Shown: piece after piece, positions 18,175 to 26,774 of the stretch
How the letters are laid out: each line of letters opens with the position of its first letter
How positions within the stretch are numbered: the stretch's first letter is position 1
Source of the DNA: Cyclobacteriaceae bacterium
GTDB taxonomy: Bacteria; Bacteroidota; Bacteroidia; Cytophagales; Cyclobacteriaceae
Reading direction: 5' to 3'
Assembly (NCBI GenBank): GCA_020436165.1
Contig: JAGQYI010000002.1
Span: forward strand, 1 to 64,000
Length of the DNA stretch: 64,000 nt
Position numbers and translations under genes: made by a program
Notes under the pieces: model-generated
The model's database searches: none
Seen by the model: only the letters and a program-made list of their open reading frames with translations
What the model was told of the DNA's origin: nothing

Positions 18175-18747
18175 ATGAGCGCACCAGAAAGTACGTTAAG
18201 CAACGAAGAATTAATTTCCCTGCTTCAGGAGGGAAACCATCGCTATTTTTCTGAATTTACAAACCGTTTTGAAAAGTACATTTTTGAAAAATGCAGAAGC
18301 TATGTAAAAAGCAAGGATATTGCTGAAGATCTCTGCCAGGAAGTTCTTATTAAGGTATTTCTCCAACTCCCCGGGTTCAGGCATGAAGCCAAATTTTCCA
18401 CCTGGCTCTTTATTATCATCCACAACACCTGTGTGGATTATCTAAGGAAATCCAAAAAGAAAGTTCATGTTGTGCTTACTGAAAAACTAGTTGATGAATT
18501 AACGAACATGGTTGATTATGATGAAGAGCTTCCCGAGGCAAAATCAATTGAGATTCTTGATTCACTTCTTGACGAACTATCGCATGAAGAAAAGCTGATA
18601 CTATTACTTAAATACAAGGAAAAACATCACATAAAAGATATCCAACTCTCGCTGGGGCTTTCTGAAAGTGCTGTAAAAATGAGGCTGCTCAGGGCCAAAG
18701 AAAAGTTGAACAAAATGTATGCGCAAAGGCTAAAAGACAGGCACTAG
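18175..18747 (+). CDS. ECF-type RNA polymerase sigma factor
   Basis: This 190-residue protein has the two conserved ECF sigma regions. Region 2 covers about residues 25-95 with DIAEDLCQEVLIKVF and FSTWLFIIIHNTCVDYLRK. Region 4 is at the C-terminus with the helix-turn-helix LGLSESAVKMRLLRAKEKL. The open frame extends far upstream into the antisense of the peptidase gene, but the ATG at 18175 begins the normal ECF N-terminus. No anti-sigma gene follows: the next gene is convergent and begins at the very next base. It is divergent from the amidoligase operon and could control it. Confidence 0.9.
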   Translation: MSAPESTLSNEELISLLQEGNHRYFSEFTNRFEKYIFEKCRSYVKSKDIAEDLCQEVLIKVFLQLPGFRHEAKFSTWLFIIIHNTCVDYLRKSKKKVHVVLTEKLVDELTNMVDYDEELPEAKSIEILDSLLDELSHEEKLILLLKYKEKHHIKDIQLSLGLSESAVKMRLLRAKEKLNKMYAQRLKDRH

Positions 18748-19530
18748 CTACCATATTTTGCTTATAAAGGTATCCAGCACTTCAATAACGATAAGTATAA
18801 TAATGATCCATTCAAGTTTGCTGCTTTCCCGATGGTCGTTGTAAGAAATAAAAATAGTCAGGTTGTCCTCCATTATTTTAATTGTGCTTCCAATGGCCCG
18901 GTAACGCTGGTTTAGTTCAAAATGGTTTATTAGACCTTTGTGTAATTTATCCAGGTATTCATCCTCCCAAGCCATTTCAGGAATGTCAAGAATGTAAAGG
19001 TTTTGAGCAATGTTGTTTTTTGTTTCCAGGGTTTCTCCTATAAACTTAAGCGCTCTCTTTTTGCTAAGGTTTATTCGGCCTTTGGCTCTCATAAAGCCTG
19101 TGTGCGATTTTATGGTTCCTAACAGTTTCTGAGTTACACTGTCGTAATAATCCAGTGTAACCGACTGTGCCAGGTTCAACATAATCGTCTTGTTTACATC
19201 GTGGTCAAACCTGCCTATTGAAATTTCGTCAAACCCAATAATCATTGGTCCGTTTTCAATAAAATGCACTTTAAGGGAATCCTGCAAGGGCTCCTTTTCC
19301 CAGGTAGTTCCAAACCCTGATAGATCTTTAAGATAATCTTCTATTTCTTCGTCTTTAAAGTTGGAGAACACCACCACGCCATAGCTAACCAAATAAATAA
19401 ACCGGGTAGTATCAAACTGATAATAGAGTTCCTGAGAAGTAAATGACTTTAATCCTTCACTATTTGCTTGCCTGAATGCCTTCAGGTCGAGATGGTTGGA
19501 AACATAACAAGCTTTATAAAACAGTTCCAT
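18748..19530 (-). CDS. DUF155/RMD1 family membrane-anchored protein
   Basis: The 260-residue protein fits the DUF155 family (the bacterial relatives of yeast Rmd1/Sif proteins). The family hallmark is a C-terminal transmembrane helix after a conserved segment. Here residues about 240-256 (LEWIIIILIVIEVL) form the helix, preceded by the typical LNQRYRAIGSTIKIMEDN. The N-terminal part is a soluble alpha/beta region. The molecular function is not known for bacteria. It is convergent with the sigma factor gene and the two stop codons abut in a TAGCTA palindrome with no space for a terminator. Confidence 0.82.
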   Translation of the reverse strand: MELFYKACYVSNHLDLKAFRQANSEGLKSFTSQELYYQFDTTRFIYLVSYGVVVFSNFKDEEIEDYLKDLSGFGTTWEKEPLQDSLKVHFIENGPMIIGFDEISIGRFDHDVNKTIMLNLAQSVTLDYYDSVTQKLLGTIKSHTGFMRAKGRINLSKKRALKFIGETLETKNNIAQNLYILDIPEMAWEDEYLDKLHKGLINHFELNQRYRAIGSTIKIMEDNLTIFISYNDHRESSKLEWIIIILIVIEVLDTFISKIW

Positions 19531-19713
19531 TCAATACACAATATATAATTCCTTACGTTGGACGGGTGCAAAGTTAAAAGTCACTAAGATTCATCGCCAA
19601 ATTTTTATGGGTTGGTCGATAAATATGCAGTGTCTGTCGAGTCTTTCTGTCTTAATATTCCTTTACCCCGTTACTTTACACAAAACAAATTAAGAAACAT
19701 AAACAAATTCAAA

Positions 19714-20229
19714 ATGAAACAGTTAACAAAAATCTCCGCACTACTTATTTTATTAGGTGGGTTTGCAACAACCCTTTGGGCACAGCCTGCAGGGGATGGT
19801 CCACAAAAAAGGATGAAGCAAAACAGTCAGGTTGAAAAACCTATTATGAAAATTCCAGACTTGACAGATGCACAGAAGGAAAAAATTGAGGACATTCAGT
19901 TAAACACTATGAAGCAAGTTCAACCTATGAAAAACCAGTTAATGGAAAAAAAGGCACACCTAAGAACGCTAACAACGGCTGAAAAAGTTAATATGAGTGC
20001 AATAAATAGCCAAATTGATGAAATAGCACAATTAGAAGCCTCTATTCAAAAACTTCAGGCTGCGAGCCATCAAGGTGTCCGCAATCTACTTACAGACGAA
20101 CAACGAATCGTGTTCGATGCTCAAAGTGGACGCAGAATGGGAGGCCATGGCCCCGGATTTGGCCCTGGAGAAGGTAAAGGACAAGGACATGGTTCCGGAA
20201 AATGCGGAAACGGCCCTTCCAACAAATAG
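19714..20229 (+). CDS. Spy/CpxP-like periplasmic protein with Gly/His-rich tail
   Basis: This 171-residue protein has a signal peptide (ending near LWAQ) and a helical core with two LTxxQ-type motifs (LTDAQK near residue 51 and LTDEQR near residue 127), the mark of Spy/CpxP-like envelope chaperones and metal-stress proteins. The C-terminus is a low-complexity tail rich in glycine and histidine with a cysteine, which could bind metal. The ATG at 19714 is chosen because it starts the signal peptide. The open frame continues upstream without purpose. A strong terminator hairpin follows about 20 bases after the stop. Confidence 0.8.
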   Translation: MKQLTKISALLILLGGFATTLWAQPAGDGPQKRMKQNSQVEKPIMKIPDLTDAQKEKIEDIQLNTMKQVQPMKNQLMEKKAHLRTLTTAEKVNMSAINSQIDEIAQLEASIQKLQAASHQGVRNLLTDEQRIVFDAQSGRRMGGHGPGFGPGEGKGQGHGSGKCGNGPSNK

Positions 20230-20248
20230 ATTAGTATAACCAATTAAC

Positions 20249-20289
20249 AATAAGCCTCCGAAATGATAGTTGTTCGGAGGCTTATTATT
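20249..20289 (+). terminator. Intrinsic terminator after the Spy-like gene
   Basis: A perfect 14-base-pair inverted repeat has its left arm at 20249-20262 and its right arm at 20273-20286, with a 10-base loop and a T-rich right side. It contains a GC core (GCCTCCG). The ATG at 20263, which would give the next gene an N-terminal extension, lies in this loop, so that start is unlikely. Confidence 0.85.
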
Positions 20290-20313
20290 ATCCTTGAAAA
20301 ACAATTAAGACCT

Positions 20314-21234
20314 GTGAAATTACTTATATACATACATCTGCTTATTTTAGGTTTAGTAGCATGTGCTCCCAACGGCTCTACAGAAAAGGACTGTTCACTT
20401 GATAACTCCATTAGCAGCGAACGGCTGATTGACTCAGAAACACTTTCGTTAACAAGTCAGTTTTCTGAAACAATTGTGGGAGACAAGCGTGTTTTTACAA
20501 CGAACAATATTCCTAATCATAAAGTAGCACCATTTCCCAATGCATCTAACCCCAATACCATCAAGGCAATAAATGAAACTCTAAGTATTGACTATACCCC
20601 TTCAATTGCCAGCCAGCTGACCTCACTGCAAAGTGACTTTGGCCCTTTATATGAATTCGGTATTGCCTTAAATGGAGTGCATTTCGATCCGGTTGCCGCA
20701 GAGCCCTGGCCGCATACTTCCCTTAACGACCCCAATGTTAATTGGGACTGGAACCTGGAGGCAACAACCAATAATCTTGGCTTGGATATTAGCAATGCGC
20801 ATGTGCAACCAAGCGGTAAGTACCATTATCATGGGGTACCTTCCGACTATATAGAGACTCTTAAAGCCACAGGAAATGAAATGGTGCAGGTCGGTTGGGC
20901 AGCAGACGGTTTTCCTGTGTACTATAAATATGGGTATGCCGATGCAAATGATCCGGCAAGCAGTATTATTGAGCTAAGCCCCAGTTATCAGCTAAAAACC
21001 GGCAGCCGACCCGGAGATGGTATTACGGCACCGTGTGGTGAATACAGTGGTAAATACGTGAACGACTTTGAGTATGTAGAAGGTCTTGGTCAATTGGACG
21101 AAGCTAACGGAAGGATTGGTGTTACTCCGGAATTTCCCAACGGAACGTATTATTATGTTTTGACGGACGATTTTCCTGGTATTCCCCGTTACCTGGTAGG
21201 CACACCATCCAATGACTTCAAACTGATGCCCTAG
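20314..21234 (+). CDS. YHYH domain lipoprotein
   Basis: The 306-residue protein is a YHYH-family protein, recognised by GKYHYHGVP near residue 188 and the following GWAADGFPVYYKYGYAD. The GTG at 20314 is preferred as the start, because it gives a lipoprotein signal (KLLIYIHLLILGLVAC, lipobox LVAC). The upstream ATG at 20263 sits in a terminator loop. The role of YHYH proteins is not established, although histidine-rich motifs hint at metal binding. Seven bases separate it from the sensor kinase gene, so lipoprotein, kinase and regulator probably form one operon. Confidence 0.82.
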   Translation: MKLLIYIHLLILGLVACAPNGSTEKDCSLDNSISSERLIDSETLSLTSQFSETIVGDKRVFTTNNIPNHKVAPFPNASNPNTIKAINETLSIDYTPSIASQLTSLQSDFGPLYEFGIALNGVHFDPVAAEPWPHTSLNDPNVNWDWNLEATTNNLGLDISNAHVQPSGKYHYHGVPSDYIETLKATGNEMVQVGWAADGFPVYYKYGYADANDPASSIIELSPSYQLKTGSRPGDGITAPCGEYSGKYVNDFEYVEGLGQLDEANGRIGVTPEFPNGTYYYVLTDDFPGIPRYLVGTPSNDFKLMP

Positions 21235-21241
21235 AGCTATT

Positions 21242-22321
21242 ATGAAGCTAACAAAGAAACAAACAACCAATACTGCCATTCATATACTTCTGTGGGTGGC
21301 TGTCTTTTTGTTTCCCTTCTTATTCAAGCCACAAGATGTCACTTTTCAGCCCCATCAACTGGTCGGTATCTACTTAAACCTTGTATTCACGCTTATTATT
21401 TTTTATCTCTCCTATAGTGTAATCATCCCTCTTTTATTCTACCGTAAGAAAATAATCCTCACTGTATTACTTGTTGTATTTGCCTCATTGTTGGGAAGCT
21501 TACTGTTGAGTGAAGCCAGAGAGTCGGTGCATGACTACTATTTTCAGAAGGGGCCTGCAAGCGAAATTTTAAATGCAAGGGGTAGGAGATCAATAACAAA
21601 ACGGGCCTTCCTTCACCCTCAACGACCTTTTTTTGATACCTTTTTCTTTTATTTATTGGTTTCAGGCGCGGCCCTTTCGGTACGGGCTACCCAACGTTGG
21701 ATGCAAGAAGAACACGATCGAAAAGCCCTTGAGGCCGATAAGGCCTCTCTTGAATTAGCTTGGCTTAAAAATCAGGTAAGCCCTCACTTTTTCTTCAACA
21801 CGCTCAACAATATCTACTCACTTATTGAGTCAAACCCTGAGTTTGCTCAAAAAGCCGTGCACATGTTGTCCAAACTTATGCGGTATCTTCTTTATGAGTC
21901 TAATGCAACATCCATAGCCGTATCAAAAGAGATCGTTTTCATAGAAAACTATATTGGCCTGATGAAGCTGAAACTGACAGAAAATGTTCATGTGAGCTTT
22001 AACTACCCCAAAATTACAGATGAATCCAAGTTGCCTCCCTTGCTATTTAATCCATTGATAGAAAATGCCTTTAAATATGGAATTAGCTACGAAAAGGAAA
22101 GTTTTATTCAGATTTCAATGGATTTAAAAGATGATCGAATACTGTTTTCTGTTGAAAATAGTATTGCCGGTAATACACAACAGCAGGAACATTCAGGCAT
22201 TGGCCTTAAAAATCTCGAACACCGGTTAGGGTTACTCTATGGCTCCGATTATTCGTTACACGTCAACAAAACTTCTGATATTTTTGCTGTAGCCCTTAAC
22301 GTGCCTTTATATGAAAGTTAA
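21242..22321 (+). CDS. LytS-type membrane sensor histidine kinase
   Basis: This 359-residue kinase has four predicted membrane helices in the first 145 residues and a cytoplasmic His_kinase (LytS/YehU class) region with the phospho-acceptor histidine in QVSPHFFFNTLNNIYS near residue 180. An ATP-binding region follows, with the N-box PLIENAFKYGI near residue 270 and the glycine motif GIGLKNLEHRL near residue 320. It lacks a large sensor domain outside the membrane, so the YHYH lipoprotein encoded just upstream may supply sensing (inference). Its end overlaps the response regulator gene by 11 bases. Confidence 0.92.
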   Translation: MKLTKKQTTNTAIHILLWVAVFLFPFLFKPQDVTFQPHQLVGIYLNLVFTLIIFYLSYSVIIPLLFYRKKIILTVLLVVFASLLGSLLLSEARESVHDYYFQKGPASEILNARGRRSITKRAFLHPQRPFFDTFFFYLLVSGAALSVRATQRWMQEEHDRKALEADKASLELAWLKNQVSPHFFFNTLNNIYSLIESNPEFAQKAVHMLSKLMRYLLYESNATSIAVSKEIVFIENYIGLMKLKLTENVHVSFNYPKITDESKLPPLLFNPLIENAFKYGISYEKESFIQISMDLKDDRILFSVENSIAGNTQQQEHSGIGLKNLEHRLGLLYGSDYSLHVNKTSDIFAVALNVPLYES

Positions 22322-23018
22322 GTGTATTGCTATTGACGATGAACCTTTGGCGCTTGAGCAAATGGAGCGTTATATAAACCAAACCCCATTTCTTGAGGCG
22401 TTAGGAGCATTCCCGTCTGCCCTTAAAGCATTAGAAAAAAAGGAAATGTCAGAAGCTCAGCTCATTTATCTTGACATCAACATGCCCGATCTTAACGGAC
22501 TCGAATTCTCAAAGTATGTTTCGGGCAATAAAAAAATGATTTTTACTACTGCTTACGAACAATATGCACTGGAAGGCTTCAAGGTGGATGCCCTTGATTA
22601 TCTTCTCAAGCCATTTAGCTACGATGAGTTTCTTAAGGCTTCACTTAAAGCAAAAGAATACTTTGAATTGATAGAAAAAGCTACAGCTTCCAGGCCTGCT
22701 GCTGATCATATATTCGTAAAATCCGATTACCAGTCTATTAGAATCAATTTTGATGAGATATTGTATATTGAAAGCATGAAGGATTATGTGAAAATTTTCC
22801 TGAAAGGAAAACATAAACCAATATTTACACTCATGAGAATATCTACAATGAATAATAAATTACCCTCAACACATTTCATGCGCGTACACCGGTCGTATAT
22901 CGTTGCTCTGAGCAAAATAGAAAGTGTTGAAAGGTCCGGACTTGTTATTAATAACACGCATATTCCCATTGGGGAAAGTTATAAACAACAATTTACCGAT
23001 TACATAAATAATGGATAG
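22311..23018 (+). CDS. LytTR-family response regulator
   Basis: This 235-residue protein has an N-terminal receiver domain with the acidic pair D9-D10, phospho-acceptor D55 in LIYLDINMP and the conserved lysine of LLKPF near residue 105. The C-terminal LytTR DNA-binding domain covers about residues 135-230, with IRINFDEILYIESMKDY and HFMRVHRSYIVAL. It is the partner of the sensor kinase encoded upstream, and the reading frames overlap. LytTR targets usually carry paired direct repeats. None was recognised near this operon. Confidence 0.94.
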   Translation: MKVKCIAIDDEPLALEQMERYINQTPFLEALGAFPSALKALEKKEMSEAQLIYLDINMPDLNGLEFSKYVSGNKKMIFTTAYEQYALEGFKVDALDYLLKPFSYDEFLKASLKAKEYFELIEKATASRPAADHIFVKSDYQSIRINFDEILYIESMKDYVKIFLKGKHKPIFTLMRISTMNNKLPSTHFMRVHRSYIVALSKIESVERSGLVINNTHIPIGESYKQQFTDYINNG

Positions 23019-23078
23019 CTTGATTCAATTTAAACACCACTCTTTATATTTATAAAGCATTTTTTAAGGAACAAAACC

Positions 23079-24551
23079 ATGAAGCTAAAAGCTATTTTTT
23101 TAACGGTTTTGGTTGGCTTTTCTTTTCAACCCGGGTACTCCCAATTCAATAAATTGACTTCAAGTCAGCCCCAGGGTGGTGCGGCTTTCGGATATGACAT
23201 AAGCCAGGATGGCAATTACCTTATTGTGGGAGCTAAGGATGAGGTGGTAAATAACGTGAGAAGTGGGGCTGCCTATATTTATCATTTTGAAAGTGGCGAT
23301 TGGGTTGAGCAGGCATATTTGCTGCCGGACACGGCAAATGATAATGAGTTCTTTGGTATTAGTGTTGCACTCTCCGGAGATTTTGCTATGGTAGGAGCCA
23401 ATGGGAACGATGAAATTGGGACCAATAGCGGAATCGCTTATGTTTACAAACGCAGCGGAGACTCCTGGTCTTTATACCAATCCCTTACACCGGAATCATT
23501 AAAATCGTTTGATGAGTTTGGTATAAGTATTGACATCTCAAATAATGTGGCTGTAGTCGGGGCCTACAGCGATGCCACCAATGGACTGTTTGCCGGTGCT
23601 GCCTATGTTTTCGAATACACTAATTCACAATGGGTTGAAACTGCCAAACTTTTACCCGCTGAAGTGGAATCGGAAGACAAGTTTGGAAGAAGTGTGGATA
23701 CTGATGGTAAGCGAATTATCGTTTGTCGTGTACTTGGAGATGAGCAAGGAGCCGATAGTGGCGTTGCCTATATTTTTTCAAAAGATGATGCTGGCAATTG
23801 GCAACAGGAAGCCAAACTATTAGCCCCTGATGGTGAAGCCAATGATCGGTTTGGCAGAAGCGTGGGTATTGCAAATGAGTATGCTGCTGTTGGTGCAGTG
23901 CTGGATGACGACAATGGAAACAATAGTGGTTCTGCTTACATTTTTAGAAAAACTTCCGAAGGCTGGGTGTTTCAGGACAAAGTAATTCCTTCTGATGGGG
24001 AAGCTGAAGACTTTTTTGGTTATGCACTTGCCTTTAGTCCGGGCTATTTGCTTGTTGGTGCATTAAACAAGGATGGTTCAAGCTCTAATACAGGTGCTGC
24101 TTACCTTTTTAGCCAAAACGGGAGTTCCTGGAGCGAACTTCAAAAGTTTAGTGCGCCCGAGGAAACCGAACTCGCCAATTTTGGGGAATCCGTAGATATA
24201 AATGAAAAATGGATAACAATTGGTGCCCCCTACTGGAGTGAAAACGATGAAGCCATTGGTTCTGTATTTCTTCAGCAAGCGCCCGTTCCTTTGGGTTTCC
24301 CTCCATCTGTAGAAAATGAGTTTTCCCTATTCCCCAACCCATCAAAAGGGGTCGTTCATATCCTTACCAATCCTTCACAAAAAACTCCGTTTACCATTGA
24401 AGTGTACAATGCAACAGGGAAACTTGTTCTAAAGGATGTTTTTTACAAAATGAGTCCACAGTTTACTATAGACGCGCTTTCAAGGGGAATCTACTTTGTG
24501 GTACTAGGTTCATCTGAACAAAAGACACAGAAGAAGCTTTTGATTGATTAG
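23079..24551 (+). CDS. Secreted FG-GAP repeat protein with type IX sorting signal
   Basis: This 490-residue protein has a signal peptide (ending near GYSQ), seven or so FG-GAP-like repeats of about 50 residues that each contain an 'aFGysv...g.....G..d......GaaYif' pattern, suggesting a beta-propeller, and a C-terminal type A sorting domain of the type IX secretion system beginning with SLFPNPSKG near residue 416 and ending in KKLLID. It should be exported through the outer membrane and anchored or released. No enzyme motif is visible; such propellers commonly serve adhesion or protein interaction. It follows the two-component operon after a 60-base gap. Confidence 0.87.
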   Translation: MKLKAIFLTVLVGFSFQPGYSQFNKLTSSQPQGGAAFGYDISQDGNYLIVGAKDEVVNNVRSGAAYIYHFESGDWVEQAYLLPDTANDNEFFGISVALSGDFAMVGANGNDEIGTNSGIAYVYKRSGDSWSLYQSLTPESLKSFDEFGISIDISNNVAVVGAYSDATNGLFAGAAYVFEYTNSQWVETAKLLPAEVESEDKFGRSVDTDGKRIIVCRVLGDEQGADSGVAYIFSKDDAGNWQQEAKLLAPDGEANDRFGRSVGIANEYAAVGAVLDDDNGNNSGSAYIFRKTSEGWVFQDKVIPSDGEAEDFFGYALAFSPGYLLVGALNKDGSSSNTGAAYLFSQNGSSWSELQKFSAPEETELANFGESVDINEKWITIGAPYWSENDEAIGSVFLQQAPVPLGFPPSVENEFSLFPNPSKGVVHILTNPSQKTPFTIEVYNATGKLVLKDVFYKMSPQFTIDALSRGIYFVVLGSSEQKTQKKLLID

Positions 24552-24559
24552 TACGCTTT

Positions 24560-26434
24560 CTACTTTTTAACAGGTTTAGGTCTTGGAGCCTTTTTGTTTA
24601 TGGCAATTGTATACGCTTTCATGTAGTGCTCAATAAGATTATGCCAGTCAAAAGATTCCGCAAGATCCTCTGCTTTGTTGCGCTGGGTTATTCTATACCT
24701 TCTCGATTCCTTAACAAACGAAAACATCATTTGTGCAAGGTCTTCAATAATTGCCTTTTCCTTTCTTCCGTCCCTGTTGAGCACTGAAACTCCCTGATCA
24801 AAACTGGTGTTCATATTACGTTTAACATAGTCTCCGAATCCACTCAAATCGGAGGTTATTGTTGGCACACCGCTCGCAATGCTCTCCAATGGAGTATACC
24901 CCCATGGCTCATAATAACTAGGGAAAACACCTAAATGACATCCACGAACGAATTCTCCGTAATCTATACCAAATAGAGGATTGGTGGAAGAAATAAAGTC
25001 AGGATGATATACAATTTTTACCTTATCTTCCGGGCTGTTGATAAGTTTGTTTTCCCTCAGGTAAACAAGTACCTCATCGTTGTGCTGATCGTGTAAATTA
25101 TGGGTTACGATAATCGGCCACTTGTCCGTTTTCCATGCCTGGATGGTTCTCCTGTATCTTAAACGCCAGTAATCATCTACCATTTCATTCAGATCCGGCA
25201 ATATGTAGCTTTTATCAGAACTTGCGGCTTTTAAAAACAATCGTTCACCAACCTGACTCTGAATGGCTTCGGTGTTATGTCTTAGCTCTTCCATTAATGC
25301 ATGAGACTGCAAAACCACCGGGTTAATAGACCATGTGGGTCGTTTGGTCACCAAAAACATTACCACAGTCATTTTAGAGTTGGCCTCTTTCATGAGCTCA
25401 TTCAGCCTGTTTAATGCCTTTAAAGTGGTATCATACCCCTTATTGTGGTATTCATACCTGCCAGAAGTATAGAAATAGAGCGTTTTATCGAGGTCGAATG
25501 AGTAGCTGCTAAAGAAATGCCCTACCACAAACTTGTTTATTTCATCTTTGAAGTCCTGATGCAATATCTGTACTTCATGATAGGCGACAAACCTCTTAAT
25601 GTTAAGACCGTTAGGAACAATATGGTCTGGCTTTTTGCCCAATAAGGCAACGCACTCTCTACCTGTTACCTCACTTACCGTGGTAAATGTATCCGCCTCC
25701 TTTGCACAAGCTCGTTCAATTGCAACAAGCGGCTGAATGCCAAAGTGTTGTGCTTTTTCTTTCCAATCATACGTTTTAAGGTTTTCATAAAACATAGGAT
25801 CGTTCATAGCCAGATACCTGCCCAAAATAGTGGCATGTGTGGTAAAGACGGTTTTAACGGGTATTTTCTTTTTTCGAATATCAAGAATAGGAAGTGCAGC
25901 CATCCACTCATGAAAATGACTTATTAGGGTTCGTTTTTCTCGTTTGTTCTCTTCAGCAACCAGCTCGATAAAAATCGAGATAAGCTTTCCAAGTGCAATT
26001 ACCTGGCTTAATAAATCATCATCCGGGTTTTCGGGAATGCCATGTTCCAGAAACAATTGTTTGCTGTTTTCCCTTCTCTCGTCCAGTTCCTTTTCTATAC
26101 CAAAAAGCACCACTTTGGGACGACCTGTTACCAACCATGTTCCATAAAACACATCGTGTCCTGCCTGGCGCATGCGTTCCACTGATCTCGCAATTAAGTC
26201 TGTTCCGTCTTCTATGGGGTCCAACTCTGCGTGACGATCCGGATGAAGGGCGGGCCCTATGAGGCAGTAATTATCTTGAAAGATACTTTTTACGGCAGGT
26301 ATTTTTGATCGTATTACAGTATAAATACCGCCTACCTGATTGCAAACCTCCCATGCAACTTCGAGCAGGAGTGTTCGGGAGGGATTTATCTCCTTAGCTT
26401 GTGAGGCCGTAGATTTTCCTTTGGTTGTTGGCAT
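24560..26434 (-). CDS. GT3-family glycogen synthase
   Basis: This 624-residue protein resembles the eukaryotic-type glycogen synthases (glycosyltransferase family 3). They use UDP-glucose to extend alpha-1,4-glucan, in contrast to the shorter bacterial GlgA (GT5). Landmarks are EVAWEVCNQVGGIYTVIRSK near residue 26, HFHEWMAALP near residue 170, TTHATILGRYLA near residue 200 and the C-terminal sugar-nucleotide region FPSYYEPWGYTPLESIASGVPTI near residue 520. The N-terminal regulatory extensions of animal enzymes are absent. GT3 enzymes are common in Bacteroidota. The gene stands alone, convergent with the FG-GAP gene, only eight bases from its stop. Confidence 0.9.
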   Translation of the reverse strand: MPTTKGKSTASQAKEINPSRTLLLEVAWEVCNQVGGIYTVIRSKIPAVKSIFQDNYCLIGPALHPDRHAELDPIEDGTDLIARSVERMRQAGHDVFYGTWLVTGRPKVVLFGIEKELDERRENSKQLFLEHGIPENPDDDLLSQVIALGKLISIFIELVAEENKREKRTLISHFHEWMAALPILDIRKKKIPVKTVFTTHATILGRYLAMNDPMFYENLKTYDWKEKAQHFGIQPLVAIERACAKEADTFTTVSEVTGRECVALLGKKPDHIVPNGLNIKRFVAYHEVQILHQDFKDEINKFVVGHFFSSYSFDLDKTLYFYTSGRYEYHNKGYDTTLKALNRLNELMKEANSKMTVVMFLVTKRPTWSINPVVLQSHALMEELRHNTEAIQSQVGERLFLKAASSDKSYILPDLNEMVDDYWRLRYRRTIQAWKTDKWPIIVTHNLHDQHNDEVLVYLRENKLINSPEDKVKIVYHPDFISSTNPLFGIDYGEFVRGCHLGVFPSYYEPWGYTPLESIASGVPTITSDLSGFGDYVKRNMNTSFDQGVSVLNRDGRKEKAIIEDLAQMMFSFVKESRRYRITQRNKAEDLAESFDWHNLIEHYMKAYTIAINKKAPRPKPVKK

Positions 26435-26531
26435 AATTGAATCTTATACTAAAAATATAGCATAAGTTTCTAATTTATAGCCTTAATTAAGCTTAATTGT
26501 TTATTAATTCCCGATTTGCCAAATGTAATCC

Positions 26532-26771
26532 CTAATCCACTTCCTCATAATCCACATAATCTCCCCCTCTAAACTCTTTTCGTTCTTTACTTTGCTTGGG
26601 AACATTATCGATATGCAAATCGCCATCTCTGGTCTGCCTTCTTTGCTGCTGATTGGTGTATGGATTTTGATTACGGGCAGTCATTCCTCCTCCAAGCAAA
26701 AGCCTAATCACAAATCCTATTGATCTGAAGAAAAAATACAGTAATACCAGTATGGCAATTATTTTTAGCAT
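26532..26771 (-). CDS. DUF4834 family small membrane protein
   Basis: The 79-residue protein has one N-terminal membrane helix (about residues 3-26) and a polar tail with glutamine- and arginine-rich sequence, ending with the GDYVDYEEVD motif that identifies the DUF4834 family of Bacteroidota. Function unknown. It lies three bases downstream of carB, so it is probably cotranscribed with it. Confidence 0.8.
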   Translation of the reverse strand: MLKIIAILVLLYFFFRSIGFVIRLLLGGGMTARNQNPYTNQQQRRQTRDGDLHIDNVPKQSKERKEFRGGDYVDYEEVD

Positions 26772-26774
26772 TTT

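Noticed and set aside
20263-20313. ATG start at 20263 for the YHYH lipoprotein
   Set aside because: The codon lies in the loop of a perfect terminator hairpin, and the resulting leader disrupts the lipoprotein signal; the GTG at 20314 fits better.
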